Source of the DNA: Patescibacteria group bacterium
GTDB lineage: Bacteria; Patescibacteriota; Microgenomatia; Daviesbacterales; UBA10151
Direction of reading: 5' to 3'
NCBI GenBank assembly: GCA_023379125.1
Contig: JAMCSY010000017.1
Coordinates: 1 to 46,099, forward strand
DNA: 46,099 nucleotides
Both the position numbers and the translations under genes were made by a program. Below, piece by piece: positions 29,928-39,405 of this stretch. How positions within the stretch are numbered: position 1 is the first letter of the stretch; each line of letters opens with the position of its first letter. Below the pieces are notes generated by a model that did no database searches, was not told the DNA's origin, and worked only from the letters and a program-made list of their open reading frames with translations.

Positions 29928-32018
29928 CTAATCATTTGAGGACTGTTGGTTAAAATACTCATCAGCATTACGAACTAACACATCCCTTGGCTTACTACCC
30001 TCACCTGGTCCAATAATTCCTGCTGATTCCAACTCATCAATAATTCTCGCTGCTCGTGCATAACCAACTTTTAATCTTCTTTGTAAAAGTGAGGCGGAAG
30101 CTCGATCATACTGACACACAGTACGGATAGCTTCCTCAAAAAAGTCATCACGATCACCACTGTCTCCACCTTTACCACCAACTTTACCAATAGGCATTTC
30201 AGTCACTTCTTCAGTGTACTGTGGAGCAATACCTGTTGATTTGAGATACTTAATTAAATTATTTAATTCAGGGTCAGATACAAACACTCCTTGGATACGC
30301 ATTGGTTTTGAGGCATCTGGTGGAAGAAATAACATATCTCCTCTCCCAAGTAATTTTTCGGCACCAGGCTGATCAATAATTACTCGTGAATCAATCATTG
30401 AGGAAACATTAAAAGCAATTCTGCAGGGAATATTAGCTTTAATTAGACCAGTAATAACATCAACAGATGGGCGTTGTGTCGCAACTACCAAGTGAATTCC
30501 AGTTGCGCGCGCCAATTGCGCAATTCTAGTGATAGCATCTTCAACCTCAACCGGAGCAAACATCATCAAATCGGCCAGCTCATCAATAAAAATCACGATA
30601 TTAGGCAGCGCTTGAAAACCAGACATTTCATTGTAAGACTGTATATTTCTGACACCAACTGATTGGAAGAGTCTATAACGTCTATCCATCTCTGCCATCG
30701 ACCATTTCAGCGCTGACAGGATCTTGTCAGGCTCAGTAATTACTGGGGTCAACAAATGCGGTACTCCATTAAAATTAGTCAATTCTACTCTTTTTGGGTC
30801 AACTAAAATTAATTTCAACTCTTCTGGTGAATTCCTAAATAATAATGTCGCAATAAAAGCATTAATTAACACTGATTTTCCTGAGCCAGTGGTTCCCGCT
30901 ACCAATACGTGGGGCATCTTGGCGATATCCACTACTACTGGCTTAGAGGCAGTGTCTCGACCAAGGGCTACTGCCAGTTTAGATTTATTTTTCATCATCT
31001 CATCTGAGGACATAATATTCTTCAGACCTACCACCTCTAAAGAATGATTAGGAACCTCAATTCCAACCAATGATTTACCAGGAATTGGTGCTTCAATTCT
31101 AACAGTGCCGGTGGGAGCTGCTAACGCCAGAGCAATATCGTGCTGTAAATTGGCAATCTTGGCAATTTTAGTGCCCGCAGAAATATGCAGTGCATATTGT
31201 GTGACAGCCGGTCCACCATTAACTTCTTCAACCTGCGCTTGGATACCAAAGGAGTCGAGAGTTTTCTCGATCTGGCCAGCATTTTTCTTCACATCTCCGC
31301 GATCAGCCTGTTGACCAATTTTATCTGACAACACAGATAACGATGGATATTTCCAGACCATTGATTGCCCAGCCACGTTTTGGACTAACTGATCAGCCAT
31401 CACTGGTTCTTCTTCATTGTTTCTGGCTAGACCTCTTGGTCGTTCATCAACCCCTGATACTTTGATGGGAAGTTTTCTTGATTCAATTCCCGGAGTGCGG
31501 TTAAAAATAGAGCTATACAGTGCCCCAATACCTCTTCCTCCAGCCACAAAAATAGCTAAGACTTGTGATAGTGAAGTATTAAATAGAACAACTACCCCTA
31601 CCAAAAACACTCCTACTAACAGAAAAAAGGCACCAATTCCAGTAATCAGCTCAGATAACTGGATCCAAACTAAATTACCCAAAGCACCAGCTTGATCAGC
31701 AATCATTAACCCAGTCAGCCCAGACAAAGCCACCATAATTGTCAACAAACCCACTAAAACATTAGGTTGAGAAAAAGACCATTTAAATTTTTGCAAGACT
31801 AAGCTGGAAACCAGGAAGATAATCGGAGCAAAAATCGCGGTCCAACCTAAGTTTAATAACAGGAATTCACGCCAAAAATCTAAGGCAGTTGACTGGGCCA
31901 ACAGAGCAACTAAAGAAAGTCCAGCAAAAATAATAGCGATTAACGAACCAATAGCAACCACTGTCTTGTGGCGCAGTTTTAATTTGGGCATTGAGTACAT
32001 TGACTTTCGTCTGGGCAT
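29928..32018 (-). CDS. ftsK: DNA translocase FtsK/SpoIIIE
   Basis: A 696-residue FtsK. Four N-terminal membrane helices lie within residues 15-150. The motor follows: alpha domain, then the RecA-like beta domain with Walker A AGTTGSGKSVLINAF and Walker B NIVIFIDELADLM. The C-terminal gamma winged helix (ASASLLQRRLKVGYARAARI) reads KOPS-type DNA signals. It pumps chromosomal DNA through the division septum. The linker is short compared with E. coli FtsK. ATG 32018 is the first of three close in-frame ATGs and lacks a ribosome-binding site. Confidence 0.96.
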   Translation of the reverse strand: MPRRKSMYSMPKLKLRHKTVVAIGSLIAIIFAGLSLVALLAQSTALDFWREFLLLNLGWTAIFAPIIFLVSSLVLQKFKWSFSQPNVLVGLLTIMVALSGLTGLMIADQAGALGNLVWIQLSELITGIGAFFLLVGVFLVGVVVLFNTSLSQVLAIFVAGGRGIGALYSSIFNRTPGIESRKLPIKVSGVDERPRGLARNNEEEPVMADQLVQNVAGQSMVWKYPSLSVLSDKIGQQADRGDVKKNAGQIEKTLDSFGIQAQVEEVNGGPAVTQYALHISAGTKIAKIANLQHDIALALAAPTGTVRIEAPIPGKSLVGIEVPNHSLEVVGLKNIMSSDEMMKNKSKLAVALGRDTASKPVVVDIAKMPHVLVAGTTGSGKSVLINAFIATLLFRNSPEELKLILVDPKRVELTNFNGVPHLLTPVITEPDKILSALKWSMAEMDRRYRLFQSVGVRNIQSYNEMSGFQALPNIVIFIDELADLMMFAPVEVEDAITRIAQLARATGIHLVVATQRPSVDVITGLIKANIPCRIAFNVSSMIDSRVIIDQPGAEKLLGRGDMLFLPPDASKPMRIQGVFVSDPELNNLIKYLKSTGIAPQYTEEVTEMPIGKVGGKGGDSGDRDDFFEEAIRTVCQYDRASASLLQRRLKVGYARAARIIDELESAGIIGPGEGSKPRDVLVRNADEYFNQQSSND

Positions 32019-32140
32019 ATTTAGCAGACAGCGGTGGATATTTTAACTAAGCTAATAATATTAACTAGTATGACTACCCAGTACTATCTCTCCTTTTATT
32101 AACTAACTATCAAAGCCTACCAACCAACACTTTCTAAGTA

Positions 32141-32170
32141 AACATATCACAAAACTATAAGCTTTTTCAA
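32141..32170 (-). promoter_or_regulatory. Possible ftsK promoter
   Basis: On the minus strand TTGAAA (32165-32170) and TATGTT (32141-32146) are 18 nt apart, giving a leader of about 115 nt. The 248-nt region between ftsK and the RNase J gene shows no other clear element apart from two TTATCCG copies 14 nt apart near 32193-32213. Confidence 0.4.
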
Positions 32171-32266
32171 GTATGCGGTACTAACTAGATTTATTATCCG
32201 GTTAGACTTATCCGCAATCTTATTTGGTTTAATCTCAAAACTATAATTTATCTATTATAGGATTTA

Positions 32267-33967
32267 CTAAACCTCAACCAATACTGGTAAAATCATTGGC
32301 CTGCGCTGTGTTTGGCGGTAAAAATATTCATCTAGCTTCTCTTCAATATGTCTTCTGGTAAATCGCCAATCTAATACCGAATTAGGGTGATTTGCCAATG
32401 ACTGAGATACTACTTTTTTGGCATTCTCTAATAATCCCTCGGCTTCTTTTTCAAAAACAAAGCCTCGAGAAATTATGTCGGGCTCACCAGCAGCCTTGCT
32501 AGTTCGCACGTCAATTGGCACAATTACGAGCACTATTCCTTCTTCTGCCATTACTTGGCGATCTCTTAAAACTACGCTACCAACATCCCCAACTCCTAAT
32601 CCATCAACATAGATATTACTTGCAGGCACTGTTCCACCTAATTTAACTTGTTGATGAGTTGCTTCTATCATTTGACCATCCTCTGATAAAAGAATATGGT
32701 CTGCTGCATAACCCAAGTCTTGACACATTTGCGAGAAAACCTTCATCTGACGAAAAGTTGCCCCAATTGGCATCAAATATTTAGGTTTAGCTAAGTTAAT
32801 CATCACTTTCAATTCTTCTGCTGCCGCATGACCAGAAACATGTAGATCATCAGTTAAGGCTGTGTAGTAAACACTTGCTCCAAACTTAGCCAATTTATCA
32901 ATTAAGGCATGTTGCGCAGACTCTGTTGAAGGTATCGGGTCTGCTGAAAAAACTACAGTATCATTTTGACGCAAAGTAATTTGCTTGTGGTCGTCATTAG
33001 CAACTCGTGACAAAGCTGAGCCAGGTTGTCCTTGTGATCCAGCAATCACCAACAGTAATTTTTCATCTGGATATCGTTTTACTTCATCCATCGGAATTAC
33101 TAATCCCGAAGGAATATGTAGATAACCTAGATCACGGGCTACTTGAAAGTTATTTTCCATCGACCGACCAACTAAGACTAGCTTTCTGCCAGTTTCTACT
33201 GCCACGTTAGCTGCTTGCTGGATCCTGGTTAAATTTGAAGAAGTGGTAGTAATTAACACCTTACCCTTAGTCTCAGATTCAATTTTGGCAAAAGTGGGCT
33301 GAATAGTTCGCTCAGATAAATTATAGCCAGATCTTTCCACTCTTAATGAGTCAATAAGCATCAACAAGACTCCTTGTGTACCAATTGTGGCTAATTTACC
33401 TACATCCGTGACTTCACCAGGAATAACCGGAGTCCAATCTAACTTAAAATCAGCCTGATGGACCACCCTGCCAACAGGTGTATCCAAAACAATGCCCGTT
33501 GAATCTGGCACAGAATGAGAAACTTTGTAAAAAGATACACCAAAAGCACCCAGTCTCAACTTGGTATCCAAATTGACTGTATTAATCTTATTTCTAGGCA
33601 AATTATGTTCGGCGAACTTGGCACGAATTAACCCCGCTGTTAATTTTTGTGTGTAGATAGGACACTGCAGCTCCGGCCAAATGTAGGGCAGTCCGCCAAT
33701 GTGGTCTTCGTGAGCATGAGTAATTACAATCCCGCGAATTTTATGTTTTTTATCACGCAGATAAGTAATATCTGGGATTACCAAATCTATTCCTAACATT
33801 GCTTCATCGGGGAAACCAATTCCACAGTCAATAATGACAATATCATCTCCATACTCATACACATACATATTTTTAGTCACATCCCCAACTCCACCTAAAG
33901 AAACCAGTTTTAAAACTGTTTCTTGATTGTTACTTTTGAGTCTTGGTTTAAATTGTTTAATATCCAC
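32267..33967 (-). CDS. rnj: Ribonuclease J
   Basis: A 566-residue metallo-beta-lactamase/beta-CASP nuclease. The zinc motif HAHEDHIGG is at about residues 80-88. Further metal and beta-CASP motifs include SHSVPDSTG and SGHAAAEELK, and the C-terminal domain is complete. RNase J gives 5'-to-3' exo- and endonucleolytic mRNA decay and rRNA processing. The start is GTG, 14 nt after the Lon-like gene stop, so the two are probably cotranscribed. pnp lies two genes upstream, making this an RNA-decay neighbourhood. Confidence 0.95.
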   Translation of the reverse strand: MDIKQFKPRLKSNNQETVLKLVSLGGVGDVTKNMYVYEYGDDIVIIDCGIGFPDEAMLGIDLVIPDITYLRDKKHKIRGIVITHAHEDHIGGLPYIWPELQCPIYTQKLTAGLIRAKFAEHNLPRNKINTVNLDTKLRLGAFGVSFYKVSHSVPDSTGIVLDTPVGRVVHQADFKLDWTPVIPGEVTDVGKLATIGTQGVLLMLIDSLRVERSGYNLSERTIQPTFAKIESETKGKVLITTTSSNLTRIQQAANVAVETGRKLVLVGRSMENNFQVARDLGYLHIPSGLVIPMDEVKRYPDEKLLLVIAGSQGQPGSALSRVANDDHKQITLRQNDTVVFSADPIPSTESAQHALIDKLAKFGASVYYTALTDDLHVSGHAAAEELKVMINLAKPKYLMPIGATFRQMKVFSQMCQDLGYAADHILLSEDGQMIEATHQQVKLGGTVPASNIYVDGLGVGDVGSVVLRDRQVMAEEGIVLVIVPIDVRTSKAAGEPDIISRGFVFEKEAEGLLENAKKVVSQSLANHPNSVLDWRFTRRHIEEKLDEYFYRQTQRRPMILPVLVEV

Positions 33968-33981
33968 AATTAATGGTTAAA

Positions 33982-35055
33982 TCAACTAATATATTGTCCT
34001 ATATTACTACTGTCCAGTTTGTATGGTCCTGGGTTACCTTCTACTATTTTTCTGGCTACTTTACGGACGATTCCTTGAATATTGCGTTGCAACGACCTAA
34101 TTCCAGCATCATAGCCCAAGGGACGAACTATTTGTGGCCAGAGAGTGTCATCAATTGTAATCATATTAGCTGGTAGTCCAGCTTCTTTTATTGCTTTGGG
34201 AATAATATAATCACGCCCAATCGCGATTTTTTCTTCATCGGTATATGAAGGCATTTCAATTATTTCCAACCTATCCATAACCGCCGTAGCAATGTTGCCA
34301 GTGTTGTTGGCTGTGGCAATAAACAAAGCTCGTGATAAATTAAAAGGATAGTCAACATAATGATCCAAGAAGGCAAAGTTTTGTTCCGGATCTAATAACT
34401 CGACTAGGACACCCATAACATCTGCCCTGGTCTCAGAAGCCACCCGATCAATTTCATCTAATAAGATAATCGGGTTATTGACCTGTTCATCATAAATTGA
34501 TTTTAATAACCGACCAGGTTCTGCCTCTGGTCTGGTGTGAGACTCACCACGCAGTTCTTTGACTGAACCCAATCCACCAAAAGGAATACGAATTAGTTTT
34601 CTCCCCAGTGCTTCGGCAATTGAATAAGCCAGTGAGGTTTTTCCTGATCCAACTAAACCAACAAAGGCCAAAATTTGGGAGCGGATCTGCACTTGTTGCC
34701 GGCTGTTTAAAATCAAAATTGATAAGTATTCTAAGATGCGATCTTTGACATTGCGTAAACCATAATGATTTTTATCAAGAATTTGACTGGCACGATGTAG
34801 ATCTAAAATGTCCTGTGAAGTTTTACTAAAAGGCAGTTTGGAAACAAAATCTAAATAGCGCAAGTCAGCATCATATTCCATCTTGTAACCCTGTGAGGTT
34901 ACAGCTTTTTCTACCCTGCCAAGCTGAATATTAAGTTTATCCGCTAAATCACTCGGCAGATCTGGGGAAGCAATTTGTGTTTTTAGTTTAGTAAACTCAT
35001 CCATCTCAGTTGACTGGTTAGTGTTTTGGACTGTTTGAGTTGTTTGGCTATCCAT
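33982..35055 (-). CDS. Lon-like AAA+ ATPase lacking the protease domain
   Basis: A 357-residue protein containing the Lon AAA+ module. Lon signature LDKNHYGLRNVKDRILEYLS (about 93-112), Walker A GLVGSGKT (133-140), Walker B IILLDEID (196-203), sensor-1 ATANN (247-251), Arg finger in MDRLEI (R262) and the lid domain up to SLQRNIQGIVRKVARK are seen. The large Lon N-domain is reduced to a short helical start, and the Ser/Lys protease domain is absent: the ORF ends right after the lid. It may be an unfoldase or adaptor working with another protease. It follows an anchored membrane protein by 3 nt. Confidence 0.88.
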   Translation of the reverse strand: MDSQTTQTVQNTNQSTEMDEFTKLKTQIASPDLPSDLADKLNIQLGRVEKAVTSQGYKMEYDADLRYLDFVSKLPFSKTSQDILDLHRASQILDKNHYGLRNVKDRILEYLSILILNSRQQVQIRSQILAFVGLVGSGKTSLAYSIAEALGRKLIRIPFGGLGSVKELRGESHTRPEAEPGRLLKSIYDEQVNNPIILLDEIDRVASETRADVMGVLVELLDPEQNFAFLDHYVDYPFNLSRALFIATANNTGNIATAVMDRLEIIEMPSYTDEEKIAIGRDYIIPKAIKEAGLPANMITIDDTLWPQIVRPLGYDAGIRSLQRNIQGIVRKVARKIVEGNPGPYKLDSSNIGQYIS

Positions 35056-35058
35056 ATT

Positions 35059-35805
35059 TTATCTTAAATCTATCTCCCCGTTTATTTGATGATTATTGAT
35101 CTCTAATCTAATTCTAGCTAATTTGCCAACTAGTTGCCAGAAACCATTATCTGCTAACTGGGAAGATAGTGCTAATTTATTATTATTTACAGCCTGAGTT
35201 AAAACTAAATCTGGGCTATCTATCTCAATATTCCAACCTCCTTGGTTGGTCTGTTGTACAGACATTTTTCCCGCACTACTGCTTTCTATCTGCGGTACAA
35301 CTATAGAGGTAGTTGCACGATCAGGCCCTAAGATTATCTTATCTTGAGCAAAGGCAACTGTAGTACTCAGCGGTAAAAATACAGATAAAGATTGGGCTGT
35401 AGGTTCATCTAGTTTCAATGATAAACCATTAACCCACCCATCGCTTATTTCTAATTTCTGAGATAGAGCTTGTGCTTGAGCTATTTGTTCACGATTAAAT
35501 TGAAAATCCATTTTTAAAATTTGATCATCTAGGTATATTTTCGCGTTTGATCTGGGTGATCCTTGAAGAAGTAACGAATTTTCTTGACTGGCTACTTTTG
35601 CCGAAAGCACCATTACTCCTTGTTGAAAGCTTCCTCGTCCTAAGCTTGTCAGGTATAAAACCATGCCAGATATTAATAGTAAGGGCAGTAAAATTAGCAA
35701 AATCTTTGGACTAATTAAGAAAGCAATGATTTTATGACCACACTTAAGTAAATAGTGCGGCAGTTTGGAGATTTTCATTTCTGAAGGAAAGAAGCTTTGC
35801 TTCAT
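35059..35805 (-). CDS. Single-TM membrane-anchored hypothetical protein (248 aa)
   Basis: An N-terminal membrane helix lies at about residues 33-52 (ILLILLPLLLISGMVLYLTS), followed by an extracellular beta-rich domain of about 190 residues with repeated amphipathic strands (NAKIYLDDQILKMDF; GGWNIEIDSPDLVL). No family is recognised. It ends 3 nt before the Lon-like ATPase start, so the two are translationally linked and may work together at the membrane. The start is uncertain: ATG 35805 or 35778. Confidence 0.62.
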   Translation of the reverse strand: MKQSFFPSEMKISKLPHYLLKCGHKIIAFLISPKILLILLPLLLISGMVLYLTSLGRGSFQQGVMVLSAKVASQENSLLLQGSPRSNAKIYLDDQILKMDFQFNREQIAQAQALSQKLEISDGWVNGLSLKLDEPTAQSLSVFLPLSTTVAFAQDKIILGPDRATTSIVVPQIESSSAGKMSVQQTNQGGWNIEIDSPDLVLTQAVNNNKLALSSQLADNGFWQLVGKLARIRLEINNHQINGEIDLR

Positions 35806-35839
35806 ACACTACCAGGGATTATATACTAGTGATTCTGTT

Positions 35840-38056
35840 TTAGCGATCGCGTCTTCGACCAAAATCTCGTCTGTTACCCCCAGAAAAACCTCGTCCTCCA
35901 TCTCGACGCTCAAATCTACCTCGTCCACCAAATCTACCACCATTGCCACTTGGGCGACCTTCTGTTTCTGGTTTGCGATCCTCACCAAAAAGCATTGATA
36001 AACCAATCTTGCCTTCTTTGACTTCAGTCACACGAACTTTAACTATTTGGCCTTCTGAAACAACGTCTTCTGGTTTTTCTACTCTAAAAGGAGCCATCTG
36101 GGAAACATGAACTAAACCCTCTCTGCCTGGAGCAATTTCGACAAAAGCCCCAAAGCTGGCAATTTTTGTGACTCGTCCTTCAAAAACTTCCCCTATTTCA
36201 ACTGTTTTAAACATCCCTTCAATTTCAGCTAAAGTCTTTTTTACTGCTTGTTCATCAACAGCAGACACCATCACTGTCCCATCCTCTTCAACATCAATCT
36301 GAGTACCGTTGCGCGCAATGATGGCATTGATGGTTTTTCCACCCGGGCCGATCAAAGCGCCGATATCTTCTGGTTTAATTTTTGTTGTTTCAATCTTTGG
36401 AGCATACCTAGATAAATTAGCAGCTTCTGGCAAGGCTTTAGTAATTTCATCCAAAATAAACAATCTGGCTTTTCGGCCTTGCTTCAAAGCCTCTTCAATA
36501 ATTTCAAAAGTTAAGCCTTGTAGCTTCGTATCCATTTGAATTGCAGTAATACCTTTACTGGTACCAGCAACTTTAAAATCCATTTCACCATAAAAGTCTT
36601 CAATGGCTTGCATATCTGTGATGACCTGGAATTTTTTCTCATCAGAGAAAAGCCCCATCGCAATCCCAGCCACAGGATTTTGCAAATTCACACCAGCATT
36701 CAGTAAAGCCAAAGTTGTTGCACAGACTGAAGCCATTGAAGTTGAAGCATTAGCTGCCATCACCTCAGAAACTACCCTAATGGCATAAGGAAACTCCTCT
36801 TCAGTCGGAAGCACATTAACTAAAGATTTCTCAACCAAAGCACCATGACCGATATCTCTTCTATTTGGTGAGCCAATTTTTTTCACTTCACCAACCGAAA
36901 AAGGATTAATTCCCATGTTGTAGTGATGCATGAAACGTTTGGTCTGCTCGCCAGTCATTCCTTCTAAAGTTTGCGAGGCTGAGAGTGGCCCTAGGGTAGT
37001 AATCGACAAAACCTGTGTTCCGCCCCTTTGAAAAACTGCTGATCCGTGAGTTCGTGGCAAAAGTCCGGTCAAAATAGTAATTTCTCTCACCTGATCTAAC
37101 TCCCTTTTGTCTGGCCTTTTGTCTTGACCTAAAATCATTTCATGCATGATTTCTTTGGCCACTTTATCAAAAATGCCAGAAATCATCTGAGGAGTCAGCA
37201 TTTCTTTATGTTTCTCGGCTAGCTCTGTTTTAATCATATCGCCAGTTGCTTCATGCCATGGATGTTCTGTATCTGATAGAGCTGTCTCAACCCTCGTTTT
37301 AATTTCTGACTGAGCTTCTTTAAGGACTGTTTCTTCTACCACATCAGCAACTGCGGAATAAGATTGTTTTTCTTTACCACATTCTTTAACAAACTCCTCA
37401 ATCAATTTAATAACTGCTTGTGATGCTTGATGAGAATCCTTAATCGCTTTAAAAACAGTCTCGTCATCTATCTCTCTAGCCTCAGTTTCAATCATAGTTA
37501 CTTTATCTTTCGAGGCTGAAACAAAGACGTCCAATTCCAAATCATCGTATTCTGGTAAGGTGGGATTTAAAACCTGCTGACCATTTTTAATTCCCACTCT
37601 GGTGGCTGCAACTGGCCCAAACCAAGGCACAGAAGAAGCGGCAATCGCTGCTGAAGAACCAATAAAACCTAAGGTGACTGGATCATTAATACCATCAAAG
37701 GATAAAACAGTTATGATTAATTGAACCTCATTATGGAAGTCTTTGGGGAAAAGTGGTCTAATCGAACGATCAATTAATCTGCCTGATAGAACTGCGGCAT
37801 CAGATGGCCTTGACTCTCTTTTAATAAATTTCTGGGCGGTAATTCGGCCACCGGCATAATATTTCTCCACATATTCAACTGATAAGGGAAAATAATCAAC
37901 GGCTTCAGTAGTTGGCTTAGTAGCCACCGTACATAACACAACTGTTTCACCCCAAGTGGCAACTACAGCTGAGTCAGCTTGCTGGGCTAAAATGCCCGTT
38001 TCTAATTTAAGTCTGCGACCATTAAGGTCCATCTCTTTGATAACGTGTTTTGTCAT
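35840..38056 (-). CDS. pnp: Polyribonucleotide nucleotidyltransferase (PNPase)
   Basis: A 738-residue PNPase: two RNase PH-like domains (first near RESRPSDAAVLSGRLIDRSI, second near LPRTHGSAVFQRGGTQVLS), a KH domain with IGPGGKTINAI and an S1 domain (GEVFEGRVTKIASFGAFVEI). It degrades RNA 3'-to-5' by phosphorolysis. The last 40 residues are a Gly/Arg-rich tail (GGRFGGRGRFERRDGG) that probably binds RNA. The order rpsO-pnp is the widely conserved one. The leader contains a long stem. Confidence 0.97.
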   Translation of the reverse strand: MTKHVIKEMDLNGRRLKLETGILAQQADSAVVATWGETVVLCTVATKPTTEAVDYFPLSVEYVEKYYAGGRITAQKFIKRESRPSDAAVLSGRLIDRSIRPLFPKDFHNEVQLIITVLSFDGINDPVTLGFIGSSAAIAASSVPWFGPVAATRVGIKNGQQVLNPTLPEYDDLELDVFVSASKDKVTMIETEAREIDDETVFKAIKDSHQASQAVIKLIEEFVKECGKEKQSYSAVADVVEETVLKEAQSEIKTRVETALSDTEHPWHEATGDMIKTELAEKHKEMLTPQMISGIFDKVAKEIMHEMILGQDKRPDKRELDQVREITILTGLLPRTHGSAVFQRGGTQVLSITTLGPLSASQTLEGMTGEQTKRFMHHYNMGINPFSVGEVKKIGSPNRRDIGHGALVEKSLVNVLPTEEEFPYAIRVVSEVMAANASTSMASVCATTLALLNAGVNLQNPVAGIAMGLFSDEKKFQVITDMQAIEDFYGEMDFKVAGTSKGITAIQMDTKLQGLTFEIIEEALKQGRKARLFILDEITKALPEAANLSRYAPKIETTKIKPEDIGALIGPGGKTINAIIARNGTQIDVEEDGTVMVSAVDEQAVKKTLAEIEGMFKTVEIGEVFEGRVTKIASFGAFVEIAPGREGLVHVSQMAPFRVEKPEDVVSEGQIVKVRVTEVKEGKIGLSMLFGEDRKPETEGRPSGNGGRFGGRGRFERRDGGRGFSGGNRRDFGRRRDR

Positions 38057-38069
38057 TATTTAATTTTCT

Positions 38070-38143
38070 GGGGGATTGGAAACTGTGGAAGAGGCAACTA
38101 GCAAAAATCACTAATTCTCTCTTTGCAATCTCCAATTCTCCCC
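38070..38143 (-). promoter_or_regulatory. pnp leader stem
   Basis: Between rpsO and pnp the minus strand has GGGG-AGA-ATTGGA pairing with TCCAAT-CCCC, a stem of about 10 bp with a 3-nt bulge and a 50-nt loop (arms 38131-38143 and 38071-38080). A TATAAT at 38154-38159 may be a pnp-specific -10 box. In E. coli a pnp leader stem is the target of RNase III and PNPase autoregulation; similarity here is positional only. Confidence 0.4.
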
Positions 38144-38165
38144 AAGCTTTATTATTATACTACAA

Positions 38166-38435
38166 TTACTTACTCAATCCTAATTTCTCAATAAGAATCT
38201 TATAACGGTCGCCGTCCTTTTTTAATAAATATTGTAAAAGCCTTCTTCTTCTATTAACCATTGATAGTAAACCTCTCCGAGAATGCATGTCGTGTGGGTG
38301 TTCTTTTAAGTGATTAGTCAGATTTTTAATCTGTTCTGACAATAGCGCAGCTTGCACTTCCGGTGAGCCGGTATCTCCTTTATGGGTGGCAAACTCATCA
38401 ATAATTTGTTTTTTGGATTTTACATCTAAGGGCAT
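38166..38435 (-). CDS. rpsO: 30S ribosomal protein S15 (uS15)
   Basis: A standard 89-residue S15, with [21 protein letters not shown] and [19 protein letters not shown] (quoted as family cores) that bind the 16S rRNA central domain and form a bridge to 23S rRNA. It has its own promoter about 75 nt upstream and lies upstream of pnp. No clear ribosome-binding site precedes the ATG. Confidence 0.97.
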   Translation of the reverse strand: MPLDVKSKKQIIDEFATHKGDTGSPEVQAALLSEQIKNLTNHLKEHPHDMHSRRGLLSMVNRRRRLLQYLLKKDGDRYKILIEKLGLSK

Positions 38436-38509
38436 AAGCCGTCACTTTAATCTTCAGAACCAGCAGTTTCTGTATTCCAAAGAAAAAGTCTTTCCTTAAT
38501 TACTGGGGT

Positions 38510-38538
38510 ATTTTAGCAAACTTTAGCCAAAATAGCAA
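38510..38538 (-). promoter_or_regulatory. rpsO promoter
   Basis: On the minus strand a -35 box TTGCTA (38533-38538) and a -10 box TAAAAT (38510-38515), preceded by TTTGC, are 17 nt apart. The leader is about 70 nt and contains small inverted repeats (AAAGA/TCTTT). Confidence 0.65.
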
Positions 38539-38541
38539 CGT

Positions 38542-39393
38542 TTAAGATGGTAACTCCAATCTGGAATAATCCTGTCCTCGTCCAGTTTTTTGCCAGCAAG
38601 CAGTTTGGAGGGGTTCTACAATTTCTTTCATGACAGTTTTACCAAACACCATTGCAGTGTGTTTTTCTTGACTGTTGACAAAACCTAACCACCTTAGTGT
38701 CTTACTCGCAATAGTCAGATCCTGATCATGTAGAGCTGAGACCATCATCCGAGAAGCGTAAGTTGCCAGACGATCCCAATTACCATCTTTTTCACATTGC
38801 CGAGCAATATCTTCAAAAATACTATAAAGAAAACTTGCTGGATTGTGGCTAGAATGGTCATTATTCATTAATCGAGCTAAGTCGAATTGTCGTGACCTCC
38901 TAGTTAAATCAGATTGAGCAAAGTCTTCTCCGCTGCGCAACAATCCTTCAGCCTGTTGATAGTACTTAGCTTGACCAGTTAGACGTGCGAGTAGAGTATC
39001 ATATTCAGCTAAATCTCTGAGCATTTCTGGCCAATAAACTATAGTTTTTAATGGTTTCTCTGTTTGCCCAGAGGGATCTGGCAATGGAGACTGGGCAATA
39101 CTTTTTACAGAGGGGTTTATGTACTTCATCGCAATATCCCTAGCCCAGCTAAGATAGCTAACTACACTACTGGCATACCAAGCTCTCTTTGTTTGAGTTT
39201 GCTCAACTACCTGATAAACCCTAAGGCCACTCAAATAAAGAGATTTTTGTTGATCAGATAATTCCTGTACACGATCAGGACCTAAAAGATAAATTGGGCA
39301 AAGTGGCTGTATTGCTCTCACATAATCTCCCTTTAACCTAAGGTCTTCCGCCCGAGCGATATCTGGATAACTGAGATGAAATTCTGAGCTCAT
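38542..39393 (-). CDS. Hypothetical helical protein (283 aa)
   Basis: I do not recognise the family. The protein is almost all helical, with repeated blocks of about 35 residues (ARAEDLRLKGDYVRAIQPL; YDTLLARLTGQAKYYQQAEGLL; WDRLATYASRMMVSALHDQD) reminiscent of TPR-like solenoids, so a scaffold role is possible. There is no membrane segment. It starts 13 nt after the DHH-like gene and is probably cotranscribed with it. Confidence 0.6.
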   Translation of the reverse strand: MSSEFHLSYPDIARAEDLRLKGDYVRAIQPLCPIYLLGPDRVQELSDQQKSLYLSGLRVYQVVEQTQTKRAWYASSVVSYLSWARDIAMKYINPSVKSIAQSPLPDPSGQTEKPLKTIVYWPEMLRDLAEYDTLLARLTGQAKYYQQAEGLLRSGEDFAQSDLTRRSRQFDLARLMNNDHSSHNPASFLYSIFEDIARQCEKDGNWDRLATYASRMMVSALHDQDLTIASKTLRWLGFVNSQEKHTAMVFGKTVMKEIVEPLQTACWQKTGRGQDYSRLELPS

Positions 39394-39405
39394 TTGAAAG
39401 AAAAA

